The notes under the pieces were generated by a model, which was not told the origin of the DNA, made no database searches, and saw nothing but the letters and a program-made list of their open reading frames with translations. A stretch of DNA of 64,000 nt, taken from NCBI RefSeq assembly GCF_034356035.1, contig NZ_CP136423.1:1116001-1180000 (forward strand), in the 5' to 3' direction. This document shows, one piece after another, positions 6,877-15,284 of the stretch. The position numbers and the translations under genes were made by a program. Source of the stretch: Blautia hydrogenotrophica DSM 10507 (GTDB taxonomy: Bacteria > Bacillota > Clostridia > Lachnospirales > Lachnospiraceae). How positions within the stretch are numbered: position 1 is the stretch's first letter; each line of letters starts with the position of its first letter.

Positions 6877-9234
6877 ATGGAGAGACCTTGTATTCGGATT
6901 TCTGTGAGAAATCTGGTAGAGTTTATTTTAAGGAGCGGAGATCTGGACAACCGCAGGAGCAAAATGGCGGACAAGGAAGCCATGCTGATGGGAGGAAAAA
7001 TTCACCGAAAGATACAAAAGAAGATGGAGAGCGCTTACCAGGCGGAAGTATCTTTGAGACATGAAACGATCTACGAGGAATTTTCGATTCAGGTGGAGGG
7101 AAGGGCTGACGGCATATCAAGAGCGCAGGACGTGGTGTTGGTGGATGAGATCAAAGGAGTTTACCGGGACCTTGCGCGTCTGGAAAGTCCTGTGGAAGTG
7201 CACGAGGCGCAGGCGAAATGCTATGCGTATTTTTATGCCTATGACCATCAGCAGAAGGCCATGCAGGTACAACTTACCTACTGTAATATGGAGACAGAAG
7301 ATATCAAGAGGTTTTGTAAAACTTATACTTTTGAGGAATTGGAGCTTTGGTATCAAAAGCTGGTGGATGAGTATTATCGGTGGGTGCGCTTTCAATTTCA
7401 GTGGAGGAAGCGCAGGGATCAATCCATGGAGGGAGTGGAATTTCCCTTTGAGTATCGGCGTGGTCAGAAGGAAATCGTGGCGGGGGTGTACCATGTCATT
7501 CAGAAGAAAAAGCAGCTGTTTCTCCAAGCTCCCACAGGAGTGGGAAAGACGATGTCCACGGTTTATCCGTCAGTCCGGGCTGTCGGTGCGGGGCTGGCTG
7601 AGAAAATTTTCTATTTGACGGCGAAGACAATCACACGTACCGTGGCACAGGAAGCCTTTTTGCTGCTGCAGGAAAAGGGGGTAGAGTTTAAGGTTGCGAC
7701 GATTACTGCCAAGGAAAAACTCTGCCTGTGCGATGAGATGGAATGCAATCCTCAGGAATGTCCCTATGCTCGGGGGCATTTTGACCGGATTAATGAGGCT
7801 GTCTATGAATTATGGACCACGAAAAATCACTACACCAGGGACATTTTACAGGAACACGCGAGAAAATGGCAGGTATGTCCTTTTGAAATGTGCTTAGACT
7901 TATCCGTCTGGACAGACGGAGTGATCTGTGACTATAACTATGTGTTTGACCCTAATGTATATCTGAAACGTTTTTTTGCCGAGGGCACAAAGGGAGATTA
8001 TATTTTTCTGATTGATGAAGCTCATAACCTGGTGGACAGAGGTAGACAGATGTACAGTGCTGCTCTATATAAGGAAGAAGTTCTAAAAATACGAAAAAGC
8101 TTAAAGCCTTATGGCGGAAAAGTGATTCGTGAACTGAATCGTCTGAATCAGTTTTTGCTGGAGCTAAAAAGAGAATGTGAAAGCTATGAGGTTTTGGAGA
8201 GTATAGGAAATTTACCTGTATTATTGATGAAGGTGATGGGAGAACTAGAAAGCTTTTTGGAGGAGCCTCCGCAGCCAGAGGTGGGAAAAGAAGCTCTGGA
8301 ATTCTATTTCACAGTTCGGGATTTCCTAAATATCTGTGATCTGCTGGATGAAAATTATAAGATTTATGTCCAAAACCTGGAAGATGGAGGGTTTCAGTTG
8401 AGGCTGTTCTGTGTCAATCCAGCTAAAAATCTGGAAAATTGTCTGGAAAAAGGAAGCTGTGCAGTGTTTTTCTCAGCGACCTTGTTGCCTCTGCGTTATT
8501 ATCGCCGTGTGTTTAGTACCCATGAGGATGACTATGCGATCTGCGCAGCGTCCCCATTTTCGCAGGAGAGAAGATGTCTTCTGGTGGGGGCAGATGTGAG
8601 CAGCAAGTATACGAGAAGAGGGTATGGAGAGTATCGGAGGATTGCGGAATATATCGCAAGGGCTGTGAATACTCACCCAGGAAATTATATGGTGTTTTTT
8701 CCCTCACATCGCCTTTTGAGGGATGTGTATGAGATTTATGAGCAGGAATTTTCCATGCCCCATGTGCACAGTTTATGTCAGTCTTCGGTGATGAGCGAGC
8801 AAGAGAGAGAGAGTTTTCTTTCTGAGTTTCAAAGCGGGCGGGGAACCCTGGTTGGCTTTTGTGTCATGGGTGGAATTTTTTCAGAGGGAATTGATCTTTT
8901 GGGAGATAGACTGATTGGCGCATTGATTGTGGGAACGGGAATTCCACAGGTGGGAACAGAAAATGAGATTTTGAAGGCGTTTTACGATGAGCGGGGAGAA
9001 AATGGTTTTGACTATGCTTATCGTTATCCAGGCATGAATAAAGTGCTTCAGGCAGCAGGAAGAGTCATACGGACACAGAAGGATAGGGGAATTATTTTGC
9101 TGTTGGATGAGAGATTTTGCCAGAGGGAAAATCTGAGTCTATTTCCTGAGGAGTGGAGTAATTATCAAGTTAGTAAGATCACCAGCGTGGAAAAACAATT
9201 GAAAAAATTTTGGGCAGGGGAGGCAAGTGAGTGA
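6877..9234 (+). CDS. RecB-like nuclease fused to a DinG/XPD-type Fe-S helicase
   Basis: A 785-residue fusion. Residues 1-180 look like a PD-(D/E)XK (RecB/Cas4-like) nuclease: GGKIHRKIQ, then GRADGI with the catalytic Asp, VDEIKG supplying the ExK pair, and HEAQAKCYAYFYA as the QxxxY motif. From about 195 a superfamily 2 Rad3/XPD helicase follows: Walker A APTGVGKT, a four-Cys Fe-S region (CLCDEMECNPQECP to CPFEMC), and Walker B LIDEAHN (DEAH). Helicase motifs V and VI are in GIFSEGIDL and QAAGRVIRT. Such enzymes unwind 5'-tailed DNA and probably act in repair. No CRISPR genes are nearby. The start follows GGAGGAGATAGG. Confidence 0.88.
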   Translation: MERPCIRISVRNLVEFILRSGDLDNRRSKMADKEAMLMGGKIHRKIQKKMESAYQAEVSLRHETIYEEFSIQVEGRADGISRAQDVVLVDEIKGVYRDLARLESPVEVHEAQAKCYAYFYAYDHQQKAMQVQLTYCNMETEDIKRFCKTYTFEELELWYQKLVDEYYRWVRFQFQWRKRRDQSMEGVEFPFEYRRGQKEIVAGVYHVIQKKKQLFLQAPTGVGKTMSTVYPSVRAVGAGLAEKIFYLTAKTITRTVAQEAFLLLQEKGVEFKVATITAKEKLCLCDEMECNPQECPYARGHFDRINEAVYELWTTKNHYTRDILQEHARKWQVCPFEMCLDLSVWTDGVICDYNYVFDPNVYLKRFFAEGTKGDYIFLIDEAHNLVDRGRQMYSAALYKEEVLKIRKSLKPYGGKVIRELNRLNQFLLELKRECESYEVLESIGNLPVLLMKVMGELESFLEEPPQPEVGKEALEFYFTVRDFLNICDLLDENYKIYVQNLEDGGFQLRLFCVNPAKNLENCLEKGSCAVFFSATLLPLRYYRRVFSTHEDDYAICAASPFSQERRCLLVGADVSSKYTRRGYGEYRRIAEYIARAVNTHPGNYMVFFPSHRLLRDVYEIYEQEFSMPHVHSLCQSSVMSEQERESFLSEFQSGRGTLVGFCVMGGIFSEGIDLLGDRLIGALIVGTGIPQVGTENEILKAFYDERGENGFDYAYRYPGMNKVLQAAGRVIRTQKDRGIILLLDERFCQRENLSLFPEEWSNYQVSKITSVEKQLKKFWAGEASE

Positions 9235-9280
9235 ACAGGAATGATTAGACAGGGAAAATGGGAGATTCTGTAAGTTATTC

Positions 9281-9309
9281 TTGACTAAAATGGTATAAAT
9301 TGATATAAT
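9281..9309 (+). promoter_or_regulatory. Promoter of the CO dehydrogenase operon
   Basis: TTGACT at 9281-9286 and TATAAT at 9304-9309, spacer 17. The leader to cooS is about 110 bases. No CooA- or Rex-like palindrome was recognised with confidence. Confidence 0.8.
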
Positions 9310-9424
9310 TTTATCAGACCGTGGCAGTATGGGGATTCTGCCGACGGCAAGCTGCCTGGAACGGAAGATCAGGAGCTTGAGTATCAGGAAAGTACATCAA
9401 ACGTTTAAAGGAGGATTTCTAAAA

Positions 9425-11308
9425 ATGAATCAGTGTTACGGATGTTCAACATGTAAGAGCGCAGACAAGCCGTTAGAGGGATACATAGCATCTCTTCCGA
9501 TGGAGACTTCCCATCATAGAGTGGAAAGCCAGAGCACGAAATGCGGATTTGGACTTCAGGGGGTCTGTTGCCGACTGTGTTCTAATGGTCCTTGCCGAAT
9601 TACGCCGAAGGCTCCGAGAGGAATCTGCGGTGCTACAGCGGACGTGATTGTCACCAGAAATTTCCTGCGCGCAGTGGCGGCAGGTTCAGGCTGTTATATT
9701 CACATTGTGGAAAATACTGCGCTGAATGTTCTAAAGACTGCTCAGGCAAAAGGTGAGATCAAAGGAGAAAAGGCTCTAGAGCATTTAGCTGAGAAACTGG
9801 GTGTCACCGGCAAAGATAAATACGAAAAAGCTGAAAAAGTTGCGAAAGCGGTTTTGGAGGACTTATATAAACCAGAATATGAAAAGATGGCATTGGTGGA
9901 AAAGTTGGCTTACGCTCCGCGTTTCCAGAGATGGCAGGAGTTGGGAATTCTCCCAGGAGGAGCAAAGGGAGAGGTCTTCCATGGCGTTGTGAAATGTTCC
10001 ACGAATCTGAATTCTGACCCAGTAGACATGTTGACTGATTGCCTGAAGCTGGGAATTTCCACGGGACTTTACGGCTTGACTCTTACGAACCTGTTGAACG
10101 ATGTGCTGCTGGGAGAGCCTGAACTTCGCATGGCTCCGGTGGGCCTGCGTGTGGTGGACCCGGACTACATCAACATTATGATTACCGGGCATCAGCACAC
10201 AATTTTTGTGGATTTGCAGGAAAAACTGAGAAGCCCGGAGGCTGTTGCAAAGGCACAGGCGGCCGGCGCGAAAGGCTTTAAGCTGGTGGGCTGTACCTGT
10301 GTGGGACAGGATCTACAGCTTCGCGGAGCTCACTATGCGGATATCTTTGAAGGGCATGCAGGAAACAACTATACCAGCGAGGCAGTTTTGGCCACCGGAG
10401 GCATCGACGCGGTGCTGTCTGAGTTTAACTGTACTCTGCCTGGCATTGAGCCGATCTGCGAGGAATTGATGATTAAGCAGATCTGTCTAGACGATGTAGC
10501 GAAGAAGGCAAATGCCGAGATGAAGCCGTTTGTATTTGAGAAGAGAGAAGAGCAGAGTCAGGAGATCATTGACGAGATCATTGAGGCATATAAAGCCAGA
10601 AGAGGCAAGGTGCAGATGAATCTGTTCCCGGAGCATGGAAATGACGACACGCTGACTGGAGTCAGTGAAGGTTCTCTGAAAGAGTTCTTGGGTGGGAACT
10701 GGAAGCCATTGATTGATCTGATCGTGGCTGGTGAGATCAAGGGAATTGCCGGTGTGGTAGGATGCTCGAATCTGACCGCAGGCGGACATGATGTGCTCTC
10801 TGTGGAGCTGACGAAGGAGCTGATTGCAAAGGATATCTTGGTGCTGACCGCAGGCTGTTCTTCAGGAGGAATTGAGAACTGTGGGCTGATGGAACCGGAA
10901 GCTGCGAAACTGGCCGGACCGAAGCTGCGTGCAGTCTGTGAGAAACTGAACATTCCGCCGGTACTGAATTTTGGTCCCTGTCTGGCAATCGGACGTCTGG
11001 AGATTGTGGCTACGGAGTTGGCAGAGGCGATTGGCGTGGATATGCCGCAGTTGCCATTGGTGTTGTCCGCAGCTCAGTGGCTGGAAGAGCAGGCATTGGC
11101 AGACGGATGCTTTGGCCTTGCGCTGGGACTGCCACTGCACCTGGGACTGCCGCCGTTTGTGACAGGTAGCAAGCTGGTGACGAAGGTACTGACAGAAGAT
11201 ATGAAGCAGCTCACAGGCGGACAGGTGATTATCAATGGAGATGCCAAGGAATCCGCGGATATCCTGGAGAAGATCATCTTAGAAAAACGTCAGGGACTGA
11301 ATATATAA
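9425..11308 (+). CDS. cooS: Anaerobic carbon-monoxide dehydrogenase catalytic subunit
   Basis: A 627-residue Ni-Fe-S CO dehydrogenase (CooS), which interconverts CO and CO2 and passes electrons to a ferredoxin. The Cys-rich N-terminus (CYGCSTC, CGFGLQGVCCRLCSNGPC, GICGA) binds the D and B clusters. Cluster C ligands are visible as GHQHT (His) and the Cys in GCTCVGQD, TAGCSSGG and FGPCLA; a further NPE-like Ni-site region and GLPLHLGLPP near the C-terminus fit the family. I chose ATG 9425, 10 bases after AAAGGAGG, over an in-frame ATG at 9329. It heads an operon with a CooF-like ferredoxin and a flavoprotein. No acetyl-CoA synthase genes are in the window, so this is a monofunctional type. Confidence 0.96.
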   Translation: MNQCYGCSTCKSADKPLEGYIASLPMETSHHRVESQSTKCGFGLQGVCCRLCSNGPCRITPKAPRGICGATADVIVTRNFLRAVAAGSGCYIHIVENTALNVLKTAQAKGEIKGEKALEHLAEKLGVTGKDKYEKAEKVAKAVLEDLYKPEYEKMALVEKLAYAPRFQRWQELGILPGGAKGEVFHGVVKCSTNLNSDPVDMLTDCLKLGISTGLYGLTLTNLLNDVLLGEPELRMAPVGLRVVDPDYINIMITGHQHTIFVDLQEKLRSPEAVAKAQAAGAKGFKLVGCTCVGQDLQLRGAHYADIFEGHAGNNYTSEAVLATGGIDAVLSEFNCTLPGIEPICEELMIKQICLDDVAKKANAEMKPFVFEKREEQSQEIIDEIIEAYKARRGKVQMNLFPEHGNDDTLTGVSEGSLKEFLGGNWKPLIDLIVAGEIKGIAGVVGCSNLTAGGHDVLSVELTKELIAKDILVLTAGCSSGGIENCGLMEPEAAKLAGPKLRAVCEKLNIPPVLNFGPCLAIGRLEIVATELAEAIGVDMPQLPLVLSAAQWLEEQALADGCFGLALGLPLHLGLPPFVTGSKLVTKVLTEDMKQLTGGQVIINGDAKESADILEKIILEKRQGLNI

Positions 11309-11318
11309 GGAGGCGTCT

Positions 11319-11771
11319 ATGAAGAGGATTATCATTGACGCCGAGAAATGCGATGGGTGTAAAAGCTGTAGCTTAGCCTGTATGCAGGCCCATCGCAAGG
11401 ATGAGGGCGATATCTATACGCTGGATTTAGGGGATATCAAGAATGAGTCCAGGAATTATATTTATAAGCAGAAAAATGGAGGCTATACACCGATCTTCTG
11501 CCGGCACTGCGACGAGCCGGAATGTGTGCTTTCCTGCATGAGCGGAGCACTCTTTAAGGATCCGCAGGATGGACATGTATACTATGACTCGGAAAAATGT
11601 GGTTCCTGTTTCATGTGTGTGATGAACTGTCCGTATGGAGTTTTAAAGCCGGATGAGGCCACCAGGAGTGTTGTAATCAAATGTGATTTCTGCAAAGACC
11701 AGGGCGGTGAGCCAAGCTGCGTAAAGGCCTGTCCCAAAGAGGCAATCTGGGTAGAGGAGGTGCAGCCATGA
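11319..11771 (+). CDS. cooF: CooF-like 4Fe-4S ferredoxin
   Basis: A 150-residue ferredoxin-like protein of the CooF/HycB/DMSO-reductase B type. Cys motifs are CDGCKSCSLAC near residue 12, CRHCDEPECVLSC near 65, CGSCFMCVMNCP near 93 and CDFCKDQGGEPSCVKACP near 123, enough for four [4Fe-4S] clusters. It should take electrons from CooS and hand them to the next protein. It starts 10 bases after cooS with AAGGAGG and overlaps the oxidoreductase start by four bases (ATGA), which implies translational coupling. The symbol rests on position next to cooS and on fold; related hydrogenase or formate dehydrogenase subunits look alike. Confidence 0.9.
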   Translation: MKRIIIDAEKCDGCKSCSLACMQAHRKDEGDIYTLDLGDIKNESRNYIYKQKNGGYTPIFCRHCDEPECVLSCMSGALFKDPQDGHVYYDSEKCGSCFMCVMNCPYGVLKPDEATRSVVIKCDFCKDQGGEPSCVKACPKEAIWVEEVQP

Positions 11772-12994
11772 AGCATGTGATTGTGGGAATTGGCGCTGCC
11801 GGCATGACAGCGGCGAGAACTTTAAGAGAACTAAGACCGGAGGATGAGATCGTGATGCTCTCTGTGGATGAGAAGCCTCATTCCCGGTGTATGCTGCACA
11901 AATATCTCAGCCATGAGAGGGATGCTGAAAGTCTTAATTTTGTTCCCAAGGACTTTTTTGAGAAAAACCGGATATGGCAGATTCCAGGTTATCGGATGAA
12001 CGGGCTGGACACCGGAAAGAAAAAGGTCTATTATGGAGATGGAATGGCGTGTGATTATGATAAACTGTTGATTGCCACAGGTGCAGAGAGCTTTATTCCT
12101 CCAGTGGGAGCTCTGCGCACAGCGCCAAATGTTTTTGGGCTTCGTCATTTGCAGGATGCACAGGGCATTGATGAGTGTGCAAAGAAGGCCCAGAACGTGG
12201 TGATTATTGGTTCCGGGCTGGTTGGCTTAGATGCAGCTAGTGGTCTGTTAGAACAAGGAAAACGGGTTATCATCGTGGAGATGGCTGAGAGAATCCTGCC
12301 GATTCAGTTGGACGAAAAAGGTGCCTGCGAGTATCAGAGACGCTTCGAAGCGGCGGGATGTCAGTTCCGTTTGGGACGAAAAGGCGTGGATACGGTGTGC
12401 AATGACAGCGGTGAGGTGGTCCAGGTGGTGCTGGACGACGGAGAAAAGCTGGATTGCGATTTGGTGATTGTAGCGGCAGGAGTCCGCAGTGCCGTGGCGG
12501 GGTTAGAGGACAGCGGTCTGGACATAGACCGTGGAATTAAGGTCAATGGTTATATGCAGACCAGTGCTCCGGAGGTCTATGCGGCCGGAGATGTCACTGG
12601 TTTGTCCGGAATATGGCCCAATGCGATGAAGCAGGGTAAGATCGCTGCTCAGAATATGGCTCTTGGAAATCAGTATATGTATGTGGACCGCTTTGCGGCG
12701 AAGAATACGATTAATTTTTTTGGTTTGGTGTCCCTGTGTGTAGGAGCACTGAATCCAGAAGAAGGAGATCTTGTAGTTCTAAGGGAAAGTCACGAAAATT
12801 ACGAGAGAGCGATTATTCGGAATCACCGCCTTGTAGGCTTTTTAGCTCAGGGAGATATCTCCCATGCAGGAATTTACCAATATTTGATTAAGAACGAAGT
12901 TGATATCCAAGAGTTTGAAGCTCAGATCTTTGATGTGAACTTTGGGAATTTTTTTGGAATCAAGGAAAACGGAGAATACATTTGGAGTGTATAA
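11768..12994 (+). CDS. FAD/NAD(P)-dependent oxidoreductase of the CO dehydrogenase operon
   Basis: A 408-residue flavoprotein with two Rossmann motifs: GIGAAGMTAA (FAD, residues 7-16) and IIGSGLVGLDAASGL (NAD(P), about 145-159), and the FAD-closing VYAAGDVTG near 275. It belongs to the NirB/rubredoxin-reductase-like group commonly found beside CooS-CooF in Clostridia, where it is thought to pass electrons from CO oxidation through CooF to NAD(P). The SRCMLHKYL stretch near residue 39 is the FAD-binding R/K region. The overlap with cooF supports a functional unit. Acceptor preference, NAD or NADP, cannot be told from the sequence. Confidence 0.9.
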   Translation: MKHVIVGIGAAGMTAARTLRELRPEDEIVMLSVDEKPHSRCMLHKYLSHERDAESLNFVPKDFFEKNRIWQIPGYRMNGLDTGKKKVYYGDGMACDYDKLLIATGAESFIPPVGALRTAPNVFGLRHLQDAQGIDECAKKAQNVVIIGSGLVGLDAASGLLEQGKRVIIVEMAERILPIQLDEKGACEYQRRFEAAGCQFRLGRKGVDTVCNDSGEVVQVVLDDGEKLDCDLVIVAAGVRSAVAGLEDSGLDIDRGIKVNGYMQTSAPEVYAAGDVTGLSGIWPNAMKQGKIAAQNMALGNQYMYVDRFAAKNTINFFGLVSLCVGALNPEEGDLVVLRESHENYERAIIRNHRLVGFLAQGDISHAGIYQYLIKNEVDIQEFEAQIFDVNFGNFFGIKENGEYIWSV

Positions 12995-14081
12995 AGGCTG
13001 GCTTAAGATTGGCCTTTTAGCGGCGGGCCTGTGCCTTACGACCGAGGTACAGGCGGCCGGCTTTCTATCGAAGACCGAGCAGGCGGTGCAGATGCTGTCT
13101 GACAGTCTGACAGGTGAAAAGAACCGGCAAAGCCCTCTATACGAAGTTCTGGGAGAAGGAAGATACCGGATTGGCAGGCAGACTTATGAGCTTGATCAAA
13201 ATGGAAAGCTTCTGGAAATAAAAGAGTACTCAGAAAAAGAGAAGTCAGAGGATAAAGACGGCGCCAAAAAAGGTACAGAAGAAAACGAGAGTGGGCGAAC
13301 GGTAGTCCGCAAAAAGAGACAATTAAAGACACAGAAAGAAACGACGGGCCTTGGTGTACTGAAGACAGTACTGGAAGGCTCTATTTTCAGTTATTCGGGG
13401 AAATGGGAAATCTATGTCAAAGATCTAAAAAATGACACAGAGCTGGAAATAGGTGATTCTCCCGCTTCCTCTGCGAGCCTGATTAAGACTTTTGTGATGG
13501 CCGCGGTCTATGACCAGATTGAGGCTGGAAATTTAAAGGAGAGCAGGGAGCTGAACCATCTGCTGGAACTGATGATTACGGTCAGCGACAATGAAGCTTA
13601 CAATGAGTTGATGCGCCGTCTAGGCGGCGGGGACTTTATCACAGGATGCCAGAGGGTGAATCAGTATCTGGAGCGGGAGGGGTACGAAAATACAGAGGTG
13701 CATCATACTTTGCACCCTTCCTCTTCGGCCAGCCTAGGTGACGGCGGGAGCAATCTGACCAGTGTGAAGGACTGCGGAAAACTTTTGGAGCGCATTTATT
13801 ATGGGGACTGTGTCAGCGAGACAGCGTCGGTGAAGATGCTGAAATGGCTGTGCAGGCAGCAGACGGACTGGAAAATTCCCGCAGGGATACCTAAGGGAAT
13901 CCAGATAGCGAACAAGACGGGAGAGACAGACACCTGCCAGCATGATATCGCAATCGTCTATGCCCCTTCTACCACCTATCTTCTATGTGTGATGAGCTGT
14001 GAACTTTTGTCTGAGAATGAAGGGATCAGCAGAATTCAGCAGCTGTCTGCTCAGGTCTATGAATATTTTCTGGAAGATTAA
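12987..14081 (+). CDS. Exported class A beta-lactamase-like serine hydrolase
   Basis: About 364 residues. From GTG 12987 the protein begins with a short basic region and hydrophobic core (WLKIGLLAAGLCLTTEVQA), a clean signal peptide, so I prefer it to an in-frame TTG at 12942; it overlaps the oxidoreductase stop by 8 bases. The C-terminal half has the class A active-site set: SLIK (SxxK), SDN, and KTG. A charged linker rich in Lys and Glu separates the signal from this domain. Such proteins are either beta-lactamases or cell-wall-related relatives; the missing canonical Omega-loop ExxLN is not clear to me, so drug hydrolysis should not be assumed. It appears to be the last gene of the CO dehydrogenase transcript. 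Confidence 0.8.
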   Translation: MYKGWLKIGLLAAGLCLTTEVQAAGFLSKTEQAVQMLSDSLTGEKNRQSPLYEVLGEGRYRIGRQTYELDQNGKLLEIKEYSEKEKSEDKDGAKKGTEENESGRTVVRKKRQLKTQKETTGLGVLKTVLEGSIFSYSGKWEIYVKDLKNDTELEIGDSPASSASLIKTFVMAAVYDQIEAGNLKESRELNHLLELMITVSDNEAYNELMRRLGGGDFITGCQRVNQYLEREGYENTEVHHTLHPSSSASLGDGGSNLTSVKDCGKLLERIYYGDCVSETASVKMLKWLCRQQTDWKIPAGIPKGIQIANKTGETDTCQHDIAIVYAPSTTYLLCVMSCELLSENEGISRIQQLSAQVYEYFLED

Positions 14082-14090
14082 ACGGTGCAA

Positions 14091-14957
14091 TCAGGAATGA
14101 AAATATTCCAGAAATTTTTGTGCCGCGGGCGCGAGCAGCTCCTGACGTGTCAGCAGAAGCTGGCGCGGAGGGAGCTTTTCTTGTAGGCTTAAACAGAAAA
14201 GATCTCTCATTTCCGTGAGCATATAATCTGGTACAAAGGCGATGCCAAGGCCGATACGGGCTAAATCTATCAGAAGGTCATTGCTGCTTAGCTCCACCTC
14301 TGGAATCAGCTTTAACCGGCGGTTGGAAAAAAGGCTGTAGAGATACTCACTGGTGGTACTTCGGCTCAGCATCAAAATTGGATAGTCCATCAGTTCTTGA
14401 AAAGTTAACGCGCGTTCCTGTAGCGGAAAGGCAGAGGGATTTGCCACAAATACATCCTGGAATTGAAAGATGGGAAAGGCAGGGTAGGCAGGAGACAGAT
14501 GGGAGTTCGGGGAATTTGTCACAATGAAATCTACCTGTCCGTCTCGGAGCAATTGCGCACAGCCGATGGAAGTCTGGTTGGTGACACGGATGCGCACGTC
14601 GGGATGTTCTTTGTGAAACCTCTGGAGGTAGGGAATCAGAAAATACCTGCAAATGGTATCACTGGCTCCGATGCGCAGCTGGCCTTGCAGGGTGGTATTT
14701 TCACTCAGGAGAGTTTCTCCTTTTTGAATCAGATGAATCGCCGGTTCGATATGAGACAACAGCATTTCGCCCTCGGCAGTCAGTAAGACCCGCTTGGTGT
14801 TTCGGATGAACAGAGTGCGGCCCAGTTTTTTTTCTAGAGTCTTGATGGATTGACTGACAGCAGATTGGGAAATGTATAGTTGTTTGGAGGCTTCTGAAAA
14901 ACTCAAAGAAGAAGCCACATAATAAAAAACCTTATAAAGTTCTAGACTGATGTCCAT
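14091..14957 (-). CDS. LysR family transcriptional regulator
   Basis: A 288-residue LysR-type regulator. The N-terminal helix-turn-helix (LYKVFYYVASSLSFSEASKQLYISQSAVSQSIKTLEKKLG) is at residues 7-45, followed by the usual linker helix and a periplasmic-binding-like effector domain (LRIGASDTICRYFLIPYLQRF, then FIVTNSP and LARIGLGIAFVPDYM). ATG at 14957 follows GGAG by six bases; a second ATG at 14969 overlaps that site. It is convergent with the beta-lactamase-like gene with only 9 bases between stops, and divergent from purL. AT-rich dyads such as TAATATTAGATATATTAA upstream could be its own operator. The target genes are unknown. Confidence 0.92.
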   Translation of the reverse strand: MDISLELYKVFYYVASSLSFSEASKQLYISQSAVSQSIKTLEKKLGRTLFIRNTKRVLLTAEGEMLLSHIEPAIHLIQKGETLLSENTTLQGQLRIGASDTICRYFLIPYLQRFHKEHPDVRIRVTNQTSIGCAQLLRDGQVDFIVTNSPNSHLSPAYPAFPIFQFQDVFVANPSAFPLQERALTFQELMDYPILMLSRSTTSEYLYSLFSNRRLKLIPEVELSSNDLLIDLARIGLGIAFVPDYMLTEMRDLFCLSLQEKLPPRQLLLTRQELLAPAAQKFLEYFHS

Positions 14958-15085
14958 AATTTTCTCCATTATTAGTGGTTCTAATAAATAATATTAGATA
15001 TATTAATTTTACTAATGATATTACCTATGATACTATGGAATTATCTAGTTGACAAGTATATTGTATAGCGGAAGGTTACAAAAAA

Positions 15086-15258
15086 GTAATTATTCAGCCA
15101 TAATAGCTCGGATTAGCTGCTGCGCAGCTTATATCGCCGCATATGCGGCGAAATCCTCGCTTATGGCTAAGCGCCATATGCCTGATAAGAGCAAAATTCT
15201 TCTGTGAGCAAGCTTGCTCCGGTTTTTGTTCTTAGCAGTCGCATGGCGGAATAGTTGC
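15086..15258 (+). mobile_element. Non-autonomous terminal-repeat element, type B (copy B1)
   Basis: Left end GTAATTATTCAGCC and right end GGCGGAATAGTTGC are imperfect inverted repeats. The element is flanked on both sides by TACAAAAAA (15077-15085 and 15259-15267), a target duplication. The interior is rich in dyads, such as AGCTGC/GCAGCT, GCCGCATATGCGGC, CGCTTA/TAAGCG and GAGCAAGCTTGCTC. It has no ORF. A second copy in the same orientation is at 40774-40947. It ends 26 bases upstream of the purL start. GTAA-type ends and 8-9 bp duplications suggest movement by an IS66-type transposase. Confidence 0.85.
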
Positions 15259-15284
15259 TACAAAAAAGAAAGCGAGGATACCTA

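Noticed and set aside
9235..14081. A complete Wood-Ljungdahl cluster
   Set aside because: Only cooS and electron-transfer genes are present; acetyl-CoA synthase, corrinoid protein and methyltransferase genes are absent from the window.
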